From Flavobacteriales bacterium (GTDB lineage Bacteria; Bacteroidota; Bacteroidia; Flavobacteriales_D; Crocinitomicaceae), in the NCBI GenBank assembly GCA_013373595.1, contig JABXHO010000027.1:37626-101625 (forward strand): 64,000 nt of DNA, read 5' to 3'. Shown here piece by piece: positions 25,725 through 33,758 of the stretch. Numbering within the stretch: the first letter of the stretch is position 1; each line of letters begins with the position of its first letter. The notes under the pieces were generated by a model. The model did not search any database. It was not told the origin of the DNA and was given only the letters and a program-made list of their open reading frames with translations. The translations under genes were made by a program, and so were the position numbers.

Positions 25725-26489
25725 TCAAATATAGCCTGCCATTGAATAGGCAATATACCCAACCATTTCCTTGATCAGTTTGTTCCAATAACTAAAGTTA
25801 TCCATACTTGGAATGATGTATTGATCCCAATGGAAACTCCACGTTTGATTTGTGAGTAAGTCCGTTGAAAAAGGCGTACACTTCAATCCTTCTTTTTTGA
25901 AACACGCCAACGACCGCTTCATGTGCGTGCCAGATGTCACAAGTATATACGATTTTAATTCGGGATGTTTCTTTAGCAATTTTGCACTTTCCTGCGCGTT
26001 TTCATGGGTATTTTTAGAAATCTCTTCAGTTAGAATGTCTTCGGGCGGAAAGCCCCATTTTACTAAAATCGATTTCATTTGTCGTGCCTCGTGTAGACCG
26101 CGATCGGTGATGTAGCCAGAATCACCAGAAATCAATATTTTTTTCACTTTTCCCGTTTTGTAGAGCGTAATCGCTTGAAAGATACGATCCGCTTGACGGT
26201 AAATGGTGAGTTCATCCAAATCATTGTTGTAGTCCGACATTCCCCCCAACACAATGGCTACGTCATGCTTTTTTACGTCTTTTATTTTTGTTCCTGGGAC
26301 TTCCCACAAACCGCAGAACATGGAAAAGATCACCGAGTTGGAAAAGAAAACAAACAAACCGATGGAGGTCCACTTCATGCGTTTCTTCCAAACTTCATTC
26401 TTTAAAAACAACGCTCCGAGAATCGCTAATCCCAACCAGAAGACGGGAGTGATGAGAAATAATAAGGCCTTAGACAGAATGAAAAACAT
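25725..26489 (-). CDS. YdcF/ElyC (DUF218) membrane protein
   Basis: A 254-residue protein with two N-terminal membrane segments (about 3-22 and 38-56) and a DUF218 domain (about 75-240). The family motifs are visible: AIVLGGMSDYN, ADRIFQAITLYKTGKVKKILISGDSG, EARQMKSILVKWGFPPEDILTE, TSGTHMKRSLACFKKEG. ElyC and SanA, members of the family, act in envelope biogenesis and antibiotic tolerance. The gene is divergent from the MscS gene. Confidence 0.88.
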   Translation of the reverse strand: MFFILSKALLFLITPVFWLGLAILGALFLKNEVWKKRMKWTSIGLFVFFSNSVIFSMFCGLWEVPGTKIKDVKKHDVAIVLGGMSDYNNDLDELTIYRQADRIFQAITLYKTGKVKKILISGDSGYITDRGLHEARQMKSILVKWGFPPEDILTEEISKNTHENAQESAKLLKKHPELKSYILVTSGTHMKRSLACFKKEGLKCTPFSTDLLTNQTWSFHWDQYIIPSMDNFSYWNKLIKEMVGYIAYSMAGYI

Positions 26490-26513
26490 GGGGTAAAATT
26501 AATGAATTGTACT

Positions 26514-26542
26514 TGTGGACTCGGAAACAAGCCTTATTTTTG
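26514..26542 (+). promoter_or_regulatory. Promoter of the mscS gene
   Basis: TTG at 26514-26516, 18-nt spacer and TATTTTTG at 26535-26542 match the Bacteroidota consensus in sequence and spacing. It lies 18 nt upstream of the ATG, so the leader would be around 12 nt. Confidence 0.62.
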
Positions 26543-26559
26543 ATTAAAAAACGAAAAAT

Positions 26560-27432
26560 ATGGCTAAAAGTGAAGCAGTTAATGATGTAGTAGAAGCTGC
26601 AACAAGCGGTGAATGGTTAGGATATTCATCGGGTGAGATAATGGACTTATTGGTGAGTATTGGAGCCAAAATAGCAATCGCAATAGTTGTTTTCATAGTT
26701 GGTTTTTGGTTGGCTAAATTCCTCGCGAAAACGGTTAAAAAGGTTCTAACGAAAAGAGAAACCGATCCAAGTTTGGTGTCGTTCCTAACCAGTTTGGTAT
26801 CAATGCTCATCAAGACGCTCACGGTGGTTACTGCAATTACTCAACTCGGAGTGGAAATGACTTCTTTTGTAGCTATTCTCGGTGCTGCTGGTTTGGCTAT
26901 TGGTATGGCATTTTCTGGAACGCTTTCGAATTTTGCCGGTGGAGTCATGCTATTGCTCTTCAAACCATTCAAAGTAGGAGATTTCGTTAATGTACAAGGA
27001 GAAGAAGGAACTGTTGATGAGATTTTGATCTTCAATACGATCTTGAAAACAGTAGACAATAAAACAATCATTCTAGCAAATGGCGCTGTAGCAAACGGAA
27101 CCATTACCAATTATACAAAAGCTGACAAACGTCGAGTGGATTTCGTTTTTGGAATTGCCTACGGTGATGACCTCAAAAAAGCCAAAGATTTGTTGAAGAA
27201 ATTTGCAGACGAAGACGAAATGATTTTGAAAGATCCAGATCCTGTTTTCATTGGACTTTCTGAATTGGCAGACTCTTCCGTAAACATCACCGTGCGAGCT
27301 TGGGCGAAAACGGAAAACTACTGGAAAGTATACTTTAATATGAACGAGCGCGTGTACAATGAATTTGATAAGGAAGGGCTTTCAATTCCCTTTCCTCAAG
27401 TGGATGTACATCTCCCAAAAGAAGGAGAGTAG
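26560..27432 (+). CDS. Small-conductance mechanosensitive channel (MscS)
   Basis: A 290-residue MscS-type channel. Three membrane segments are present (about 28-53, 68-90, 97-125), the third being the pore helix with VEMTSFVAILGAAGLAIGMAFSGTLSNFAGG, followed by the beta domain phrase FKPFKVGDFVNVQGEEGTVDEILIFNT and the C-terminal alpha/beta domain. It opens under membrane tension to release solutes in hypo-osmotic shock. The stop codon shares one base with the GTG start of the following thioesterase gene. Confidence 0.95.
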   Translation: MAKSEAVNDVVEAATSGEWLGYSSGEIMDLLVSIGAKIAIAIVVFIVGFWLAKFLAKTVKKVLTKRETDPSLVSFLTSLVSMLIKTLTVVTAITQLGVEMTSFVAILGAAGLAIGMAFSGTLSNFAGGVMLLLFKPFKVGDFVNVQGEEGTVDEILIFNTILKTVDNKTIILANGAVANGTITNYTKADKRRVDFVFGIAYGDDLKKAKDLLKKFADEDEMILKDPDPVFIGLSELADSSVNITVRAWAKTENYWKVYFNMNERVYNEFDKEGLSIPFPQVDVHLPKEGE

Positions 27433-27866
27433 TGCACGAACTCATCAATCACCCCATCGTCAAAGCGTACATAGCGCACAACCATTTTGGCGAATTATTG
27501 GGAATGGATTTCCAAGTGGGAGCCCCTGGCGAAATTGAATACCACATGGACATTCATGAAAAGCATTTGGCAACTCCCCGCGCTGCTCATGGCGGTGCGG
27601 TGAGTGCCTTTATGGATGCAACAATGGGCGTTTGCGCGCTCACACAGGTTGTTCGAGAAAACAAGGTCGTTTCTACCATCGAAATGAAAATTTCCTTTGT
27701 AAGTCCCGCACTCATCGGGAAAAAATTAATCGGAACGGCAAAAACAATCAAAAAGGGAAAACGCATTGTGTTCGTAGAAGGACAAATTCACAACGAAGCA
27801 GGCACTTTGATTGCCATGGCATCGGGAACCTTTAATGTTTATCCAGCGGAAAAAGCAGGATTTTAA
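27432..27866 (+). CDS. PaaI-type hotdog thioesterase
   Basis: A 144-residue hotdog protein of the PaaI/YigI family. The catalytic helix is in AAHGGAVSAFMDATMGVCA (His-Gly-Gly with Asp as the acid), preceded by HLATPRAA. It cleaves CoA thioesters, often of aromatic or medium-chain acids. The start is a GTG that overlaps the mscS stop by 1 nt, chosen because no other start lies in range. Confidence 0.87.
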   Translation: MHELINHPIVKAYIAHNHFGELLGMDFQVGAPGEIEYHMDIHEKHLATPRAAHGGAVSAFMDATMGVCALTQVVRENKVVSTIEMKISFVSPALIGKKLIGTAKTIKKGKRIVFVEGQIHNEAGTLIAMASGTFNVYPAEKAGF

Positions 27867-27870
27867 TAGG

Positions 27871-28518
27871 ATGAAAGAGCACATAAAGATTGCGGGAAAG
27901 ATTGTGTTGAAATCTGTTGCGGTATGGGCATTAATCGCTGTTTTAGGATGCGTCATAACGTTGATTTCGTTTTTGATTTCCTTTCTGTTCAATATCGATC
28001 TGTTATTTGTTGAGGATTTAACGTTTACGGGATACGTCAAAACCTTGCTCTACGAAAATTTCCCTGCGTTAATCATCATTTTCGGGTCTCCGATTTTTGT
28101 TGTGGTTTACATCGTGATGGCGAAGAAGGTGTCCATCCAAAACAGTATCTACTTGCTGTTTCAAAGTAAATCGGGTGAGAAATTACTGTCTGTTCTGAAT
28201 GATGCGGTCGATAAAATCACGCAAAAGAAAGGACGGCATTCGGAATTATTGGATAAGGCAATGCTCAAAATGAAAGTATTGCAAGCAATAAAAGACAATC
28301 CAGAGACTTCTAGCTTTCAGCGTTCGATCATTCAATACGGATTCAGGAAAGTGAATTTAGAGGATGTCGATTTTCACGATGAAAATGTGAGTCTGTCGAG
28401 CATTCTTACCTCAAAGTTCAGTCAGTTCTTTGCGGAAGTGATGAAACCATCATTGCGCTTTTTTTGGATGTTGATAAGTGCACAAATGGTGCTGTCAATT
28501 TGGTCGCTGTTTCTGTAA
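27871..28518 (+). CDS. Membrane protein, unknown function
   Basis: A 215-residue protein from the ATG 27871, 4 nt after the thioesterase stop. It has three hydrophobic segments (about 9-38, 60-80 and 196-214) and a long cytoplasmic or periplasmic charged middle part (90-180) with coiled-coil features. I do not recognise it. It probably belongs to the mscS - thioesterase transcription unit. Confidence 0.65.
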   Translation: MKEHIKIAGKIVLKSVAVWALIAVLGCVITLISFLISFLFNIDLLFVEDLTFTGYVKTLLYENFPALIIIFGSPIFVVVYIVMAKKVSIQNSIYLLFQSKSGEKLLSVLNDAVDKITQKKGRHSELLDKAMLKMKVLQAIKDNPETSSFQRSIIQYGFRKVNLEDVDFHDENVSLSSILTSKFSQFFAEVMKPSLRFFWMLISAQMVLSIWSLFL

Positions 28519-28541
28519 GTAATTAATTGTCCAACGGGATT

Positions 28542-28952
28542 TCAACGAATTGTAAAGCCAACAGGTGCGTAGAGCGTTTGGTAATCGTACATGTTGATGT
28601 AGAGATAAATCGGTTCTTTTTGTCCTTGGTACGTGATCTTATAAACATCGAGCAGGCCCTTTCCCATAAATCCGCGCTCCGTCGAAAACGAGCAGCAGCT
28701 TTTTACGCGATCGTACGTGATTTTCTGACCTTCAGGTCCAGCCAATAAATCGAGGTAGGCCCGTTCATTTTGTGGCCCTTTGGAATCGGCAACGCCTCCT
28801 ACCAAAATTGGATTTTTCTCAGATCCATAAGTGGCATCCTCGGAAATTTTCGTGATTTCTATGGGGCCATTATCTTGAATTTGAGCTTTTTGGGTAGTGG
28901 CACAAGAAGCAAGGAGTACAAGTTCCAAAAGGAGAGTGAATGTATGTTTCAT
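28542..28952 (-). CDS. Putative lipoprotein (family sometimes labelled KDO-8-P aldolase-like)
   Basis: A 136-residue product from the ATG at 28952, with a lipoprotein signal (MKHTFTLLLELVLLASC). The mature part holds KNPILVGGV, KGPQNERAYLDLLAGPEGQKITYDRVKSCCSFSTERGFMGKGLLDVYKITY, a pattern typical of small Bacteroidota lipoproteins that databases wrongly call 2-dehydro-3-deoxyphosphooctonate aldolase. At this size and with lipidation it is not a sugar aldolase. True function unknown. Divergent from tatA. Confidence 0.75.
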   Translation of the reverse strand: MKHTFTLLLELVLLASCATTQKAQIQDNGPIEITKISEDATYGSEKNPILVGGVADSKGPQNERAYLDLLAGPEGQKITYDRVKSCCSFSTERGFMGKGLLDVYKITYQGQKEPIYLYINMYDYQTLYAPVGFTIR

Positions 28953-29026
28953 AGCAGATTTTTCTCTTAAAATATAAAAAATGTTAGAACGATACATCGA
29001 TAAATATTTTAACCAATCGAAAGTTC

Positions 29027-29034
29027 TATCTTTG
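29027..29034 (+). promoter_or_regulatory. -7 element of the tatA gene
   Basis: TATCTTTG is a perfect TAnnTTTG match and ends 4 nt before the ATG at 29039. The predicted transcript would have almost no leader. A clear -33 partner is absent. Confidence 0.5.
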
Positions 29035-29038
29035 TATC

Positions 29039-29494
29039 ATGGTTTTATTCCTAAATGATATTGGAACAGGTGAGGTTGTCTTGATCTTGATCTTTATCCT
29101 GATTTTTTTCGGATCGAAGAGCATACCAGGTCTTGCGCGTACACTTGGGAGAACCATTCGTCAAATCAAAGATGCTTCTGCCGACCTTCAATCGGAAATC
29201 AAAAAGTCGAGCAATGAACTAAAAGGGGATTTGAATTTACGGGAGCTGATCGACGACACAAAAAGGGATATACAAAAACCACTTGATCAATACGCGGCCG
29301 ACATCGAAGATGTCATGAAGCGAAAACCTACGCATTCACAACCGCAGCAACGTAAGATTACGCCTGCAACTGAAGGTGATAGTACTGAGAGTAATAATGA
29401 ATCGTTGGAGTCAACACCAATTCCACCCGTTCAAACTCCTCAGCCGGAAAAGAGTCCAGTTCCGCCTGCTTCGTCTTCCGACAAGTCAGAGTAA
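29039..29494 (+). CDS. tatA: Twin-arginine translocase subunit TatA/TatB
   Basis: A 151-residue protein with the TatA/B signature: one N-terminal membrane helix (VVLILIFILIFFG, residues 13-25), the hinge GSKSIPGLARTLGRTIRQIKDA (26-47) with the conserved Pro and an amphipathic helix, and a long soluble tail (50-151) rich in Ser, Gln and Pro. TatA and TatB assemble the pore and receptor of the twin-arginine export path for folded proteins. In Bacteroidota one TatA-type protein often works with TatC, which lies elsewhere. Confidence 0.9.
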   Translation: MVLFLNDIGTGEVVLILIFILIFFGSKSIPGLARTLGRTIRQIKDASADLQSEIKKSSNELKGDLNLRELIDDTKRDIQKPLDQYAADIEDVMKRKPTHSQPQQRKITPATEGDSTESNNESLESTPIPPVQTPQPEKSPVPPASSSDKSE

Positions 29495-29521
29495 CTTCGT
29501 GAAAGTATATAGCCCTTAACT

Positions 29522-29554
29522 TTTGGACAAAGTCCGTAGAGTTCTGTATATTTC
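29522..29554 (+). promoter_or_regulatory. Promoter of the AraC regulator gene
   Basis: TTTG at 29522-29525, 21-nt spacer and TATATTTC (one mismatch to TAnnTTTG) at 29547-29554. The ATG follows after 5 nt, so this transcript too would be leaderless or nearly so. The -33 region overlaps a short palindrome (GGACaaaGTCC, 29525-29535). Confidence 0.42.
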
Positions 29555-29559
29555 GACTG

Positions 29560-30378
29560 ATGATTCCTTCACATTCTCTTCCTGATCGAGACAAAAGCTC
29601 CGTTGTTATCAATAAGCTTTCAAAATCGAATGAATACGATTATTCGGAACCGCATCGTCATGAGTACTACGAACTATTCTACTTTCAAGAGGGAGGAGGA
29701 GTACACGAAATTGATTTTGTGCCTTTTCAGATTGAGAGTCATTCGTTTCAGTTAGTAGTGCCCGGACAAGTGCATCAAATGAAACGCGACCCAGGATCAA
29801 TGGGGTATGTGTTTCTGTTTAGAAATGAGGACGTCATGGAATCGAAGGTGATTGTTGATTTTTTGATGGATTTCGGCGCACATGATTTCGAAAATCCGCA
29901 TGCCTGCGCCAATCTGAATGAGAGTGAAGCACAGCTTGTCGATACCATTATTGTAGATGCATGGAAGAATAAAGACGAATTGTCACCAAGTATCCTAAAA
30001 CATACGCTCATTGGGTTGTGTTTGCGAATGCGGGAAAAGTTACCGCTCAACGATACATCTACTTCTTCCGATTATTCAAAGTTCAGACAGTTGTTGGTCA
30101 ATGATTTTCGATCCGTTAAAAAGGTTTCGGAATATGCAGAGAAGTTGAATATGACACCGAAGTCGTTGAATTCGCTAGTAAAGAAGCATTCAGGACAAAC
30201 AGCGAGTGAACAAATCTACAAACAAGTGATTCTCGAAGCGAAACGACTCCTATTACTGCAAGTTTCGGTCAAAGAGGCGGCATACGCACTTCAATTCGAC
30301 GATCCTGCTCATTTCAGTAAGTTTTTCAAGAATCAAGTAGGTGTTTCTCCTGCAGAATTCCAAAAAGTACAATCCTAA
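29560..30378 (+). CDS. AraC-family transcriptional regulator
   Basis: A 272-residue regulator with a cupin-like ligand domain at about 20-110 (EPHRHEYYELFYFQEGGGVHEIDF, then VVPGQVHQM) and a C-terminal AraC/XylS HTH (about 168-268) with VKEAAYALQFDDPAHFSKFFKNQVGVSPAEFQ. It binds DNA and senses a small molecule through its N-terminal domain. The inducer is unknown. The following gene, a T9SS-secreted repeat protein with its own promoter, is a candidate target but the link is only positional. Confidence 0.9.
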   Translation: MIPSHSLPDRDKSSVVINKLSKSNEYDYSEPHRHEYYELFYFQEGGGVHEIDFVPFQIESHSFQLVVPGQVHQMKRDPGSMGYVFLFRNEDVMESKVIVDFLMDFGAHDFENPHACANLNESEAQLVDTIIVDAWKNKDELSPSILKHTLIGLCLRMREKLPLNDTSTSSDYSKFRQLLVNDFRSVKKVSEYAEKLNMTPKSLNSLVKKHSGQTASEQIYKQVILEAKRLLLLQVSVKEAAYALQFDDPAHFSKFFKNQVGVSPAEFQKVQS

Positions 30379-30415
30379 CGGAAAATTGTACATGGTATGA
30401 ACGCCTCGTTCGGCA

Positions 30416-30423
30416 TACCTTTG
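30416..30423 (+). promoter_or_regulatory. -7 element of the YCF48-like protein gene
   Basis: TACCTTTG, an exact TAnnTTTG match, 23 nt before the ATG. The nearest TTG is 27 nt upstream, which is longer than usual. Confidence 0.42.
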
Positions 30424-30445
30424 GTCCAGACTAAATTCTTATATC

Positions 30446-31687
30446 ATGAAAAATTCACTTTTTATCATCGCTTTCCTTTTGTTAGGTTCATCTCTTTTTG
30501 CTCAAACTACTTGGTACGAAATTCCAACGGGTGTTTCCGCAGAATTGAGAGCCATTGATTTCCCTACATCTTCTGTTGGATACATTGTCGGTTACGACTC
30601 GACCATTCTAAAAACGACCGATGGAGGTCAAACATGGAGTCAGTTAGGATTGAATGGAATAGTAATAAGCAGTGGTGATGATGATTTTACCGACGTCCAT
30701 TTTGTGGATGAGAATACCGGTTTTATCGTTTCAGGATATACTGGAGTTTGGAAAACGGTTGATGGTGCTCAATCATGGTCGAATGTGAGTGCAGCAATGT
30801 GCTTTCCGTATACAGTGTTGCCAACAAGTGGAACAGATTATATAATTGGAGGTGGAGATTGTTTTGAAGGAGCGCGATTGGATGTTGTGTCGAACAGTAT
30901 TTCTTCTCCAGCTACGATTTCTACTAATTTTTGGGATACTCAAGAAATAGTAGTAGAAATGAGTTTCGCGAACTCCATGCTTGGGTTGGCAGCTGTTCGA
31001 AATCAATACATGCTTCGAACAATTGATGGTGGAGCCAATTGGGATACCATTCCAACGAATATAAGCGGTGTACACACTTCTGTGGTCATGGTAAATGACA
31101 CACTCTGCTACGCTGGCTACGATGAAAATGGGTCAGGATTCGGAGTGTTAAAATCGACTGATGGTGGCCTTACGTGGATACAAGACTTTAACTCAGCAAC
31201 ATTCTTATATCCAGCCTTTCTGTCAGTTCACGCTGCAGGTAACGGGGATATTTATGCGGGAGCTGTCCCTAGCACTTTACCCAATGGAGTAATCTTCGAA
31301 GTTGAAGACGGTGTCAATTGGAATTACACCAATGTTGATCAAGCCATCAATGCAATGACCTCTTACGGCTCTGACGTTACCTTTGGAGTGGGAGATAGCG
31401 GTTACCTCGTTGTGAATACGCCTCTTGCTGAATTGGCCGTTAATCATTACACAGAATTGGATGTAACCTTCTACCCGAATCCCGTGAAGAACCATTTGTG
31501 TGTACAAAACTTGAAAGGATCAACAGGACAAATTTCCATTCGAGATGCAAACGGAAGATTGCTTTTGTCAAAATCGATCAGTTCCAACATCGAGACAATT
31601 GATTGTAGTGAGTTGAGCAGTGGTGTTTATTTTGCTACGATTCATCAAGACAATCAGCATGGAACAAAGAAATTCATAAAAGAATAA
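30446..31687 (+). CDS. T9SS-secreted YCF48/BNR-like repeat protein
   Basis: A 413-residue exported protein. After a signal peptide (1-19) it shows at least four BNR/YCF48-type repeats with the consensus (V)(L/V)(K/R)T(T/I)DGG..W, for example TTDGGQTWS, TVDGAQSWS, TIDGGANWD and STDGGLTW, consistent with a beta-propeller. The C-terminus (about 340-413) is a T9SS sorting domain with YPNPVKNHLCV. Exported beta-propellers of this type bind carbohydrate or other surfaces; no catalytic residue set is evident. Confidence 0.82.
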   Translation: MKNSLFIIAFLLLGSSLFAQTTWYEIPTGVSAELRAIDFPTSSVGYIVGYDSTILKTTDGGQTWSQLGLNGIVISSGDDDFTDVHFVDENTGFIVSGYTGVWKTVDGAQSWSNVSAAMCFPYTVLPTSGTDYIIGGGDCFEGARLDVVSNSISSPATISTNFWDTQEIVVEMSFANSMLGLAAVRNQYMLRTIDGGANWDTIPTNISGVHTSVVMVNDTLCYAGYDENGSGFGVLKSTDGGLTWIQDFNSATFLYPAFLSVHAAGNGDIYAGAVPSTLPNGVIFEVEDGVNWNYTNVDQAINAMTSYGSDVTFGVGDSGYLVVNTPLAELAVNHYTELDVTFYPNPVKNHLCVQNLKGSTGQISIRDANGRLLLSKSISSNIETIDCSELSSGVYFATIHQDNQHGTKKFIKE

Positions 31688-31981
31688 CACAATTGGCGCA
31701 ATTTCAAATGAAGGAGTTGCGCAAATCCACTTTGTTATGTGGTTGATTGATCGAAATTAGGATTGGATTCTCGGTCAGTTTTAATTTCAACCTTACGTAC
31801 GCTGCCTTTCATGTCCGCCTACGATTCGGTAATTCTGAGAGCGAAAAAAAGAGAGGAAAATTGACGCGTTTTATCCAACAATTGACGTTAAGCGACTATT
31901 ACCAAATCACCACAAAATCACGGAAATAGCGATTGCTACTTATTTTCTACGTACCTTTGCACCAAAATTTATACATAATTA
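31688..31981 (+). other. Intergenic gap with helicase promoter
   Basis: No gene is supported here. A weak dyad (GCGCAA 31696 / TTGCGC 31717) without a T-run follows the upstream stop. The promoter of the helicase gene is near the right end (see 31933-31959). The middle ORF of 60 codons has no start signal or family match and was not accepted. Confidence 0.6.
31933..31959 (+). promoter_or_regulatory. Promoter of the DEAD-box helicase gene
   Basis: TTG at 31933-31935, a 16-nt spacer and TACCTTTG at 31952-31959. It predicts a start near 31965 and a leader of about 17 nt. It is the best candidate promoter for the helicase-typA unit. Confidence 0.6.
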
Positions 31982-33733
31982 ATGACATTTGAGGAACTCG
32001 GGCTGAAGAGTGAGGTGTTGAAGTCGTTAGAAGAACTTGGGTTCTCAACACCTACTCCGATCCAGCAAGAAGCTATTCCTCACCTACTTGGTGAAGAAAG
32101 TGATTTTGTTGGCTTAGCTCAAACAGGAACGGGAAAAACAGCGGCTTTTGGTCTTCCGCTAGTTAACAGGATTGATACATCGATGAAAGTACCGCAAGGA
32201 CTTGTCATCTGCCCAACACGGGAATTGTGTCTCCAAATCGCAAAAGACATCGAACAATTTTCTAAGCATTTGAAAGTAAATGTAGTTGCCGTTTACGGTG
32301 GTACAGACATTCGGGCTCAGATCAAGGACATCAAACGGGGAGCAAACGTTATCGTTGCTACGCCAGGTAGATTGTGTGATCTCATCAAACGAAAAGCAAT
32401 TCAGCTAGGTGAGGTAGAAACAGTCATCCTGGATGAAGCTGATGAAATGCTCAACATGGGATTCAAGGAGGATATTGATGCCATCTTGAAACAAACTCCA
32501 CCGTACAAAAACGTATGGTTGTTCTCAGCAACAATGCCCAAAGAAGTGGCAAGCATTGCGAAGAATTACATGGAAAATCCTTTGGAGGTTTCCATCGGAC
32601 ACAAAAATCAAACGAACGAAAACATCGACCATATCTATTTTATGGTGAATGAAAGAGATCGTTACCGCGCTTTGAAGCGTTTGATTGACTTCAACCCAAA
32701 TATTTACGGATTGGTGTTCTGTAGAACACGTCGTGAAACAGCAGATGTTGCTGAGAAATTAGGGAAAGAAGGCTACAGCGCAGAACCACTTCACGGAGAT
32801 TTGTCACAAGCACAAAGAGACCGTGTAATGGGGCGTTTTCGCTCAAAATCTATTCAGTTGTTAGTAGCAACAGATGTGGCAGCGCGTGGAATTGACGTAG
32901 ATGATATCACACACGTGATCAACTACAATCTTCCTGATGAAATCGAAAACTATACTCACCGAAGTGGGCGTACGGCGCGTGCTGGAAAAAAAGGAGAATC
33001 TCTCGTTTTGATCAACACACGTGAACTGAACAAGATCAAAATCATCGAGAAAAAGATCAGAACAACGTTCATCGCAGGAGCTATTCCAGACGCGAAGGAA
33101 ATCTGTGAAATTCAATTGATGAAATTGATTGACAACGTTATTTCTACGGATGTTCGCGAAGAGGATATTCAAGGATTTATGCCGCTCATCATGAGTGAGT
33201 TTGAATCGTTTTCAAAAGAAGAAATCGTGAAACGATTCGTTTCTGCAGAGTTCAATCGCTTTATCGATTACTACGAACGCGCTGGAGATTTGAACGCAAC
33301 ACCAGATAAACGTGGTGGACGCGATGACAAATTCGGAAAAGGTGGTCGTAATAAAGGACGTGATCGCGATGATGCGAATAAAACGCGTTTCTTCGTCAAC
33401 CTAGGACGAAAAGACGGATTAAATCCTGGTGGATTGTTGCGTGTAGCATGTGACAGCACTGGATTGAAATCAGCAAGTTTTGGACGAATTGACATCCTTT
33501 CATCTTACTCTTTCTTTGAAGCTGATAACGAATTGGCAGAAAAGATTTTGCAAGGAGTGAATGGAGCCGATTTCGAAGGACACACAATGAATGTGGAAGT
33601 CACGAAGAGTAAATCAGGTGGTGGTCGTTCAGGAAATCGCAGATCATCAAACAATCCACGCCCAGGAGGAGGTGGTAGATCCAAAGGCGGACCAAGAGGA
33701 AAAGATCGAAACCGATCAAGAAATAAAAGATAA
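31982..33733 (+). CDS. DEAD-box ATP-dependent RNA helicase
   Basis: A 583-residue helicase of the DeaD/CsdA type. Q motif GFSTPTPIQQEAI, Walker A AQTGTGKTAAFGLPL, DEAD at ILDEADEMLNMGF, SAT at LFSATMP, and HRSGRTARAGKKG in the C-terminal RecA domain are all present. A DbpA-type RNA-binding domain (about 470-550; FFVNLGRKDGLNPGGLLRVA) and a basic Gly/Arg/Ser-rich tail follow. It unwinds RNA during ribosome assembly and mRNA decay, often cold induced. The typA gene starts 26 nt downstream, so the two form a unit. Confidence 0.94.
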   Translation: MTFEELGLKSEVLKSLEELGFSTPTPIQQEAIPHLLGEESDFVGLAQTGTGKTAAFGLPLVNRIDTSMKVPQGLVICPTRELCLQIAKDIEQFSKHLKVNVVAVYGGTDIRAQIKDIKRGANVIVATPGRLCDLIKRKAIQLGEVETVILDEADEMLNMGFKEDIDAILKQTPPYKNVWLFSATMPKEVASIAKNYMENPLEVSIGHKNQTNENIDHIYFMVNERDRYRALKRLIDFNPNIYGLVFCRTRRETADVAEKLGKEGYSAEPLHGDLSQAQRDRVMGRFRSKSIQLLVATDVAARGIDVDDITHVINYNLPDEIENYTHRSGRTARAGKKGESLVLINTRELNKIKIIEKKIRTTFIAGAIPDAKEICEIQLMKLIDNVISTDVREEDIQGFMPLIMSEFESFSKEEIVKRFVSAEFNRFIDYYERAGDLNATPDKRGGRDDKFGKGGRNKGRDRDDANKTRFFVNLGRKDGLNPGGLLRVACDSTGLKSASFGRIDILSSYSFFEADNELAEKILQGVNGADFEGHTMNVEVTKSKSGGGRSGNRRSSNNPRPGGGGRSKGGPRGKDRNRSRNKR

Positions 33734-33758
33734 TCAGATAATACATTAGAATAGATTT

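Noticed and set aside
28542..28952. KDO-8-phosphate synthase / aldolase
   Set aside because: The database label is often used for this family, but it is a 136-residue lipoprotein and cannot be a TIM-barrel aldolase.
31747..31929. ORF of 60 codons in the gap before the helicase gene
   Set aside because: No signal peptide, no family match and no start signal; it lies over the region used by the promoter of the helicase gene.
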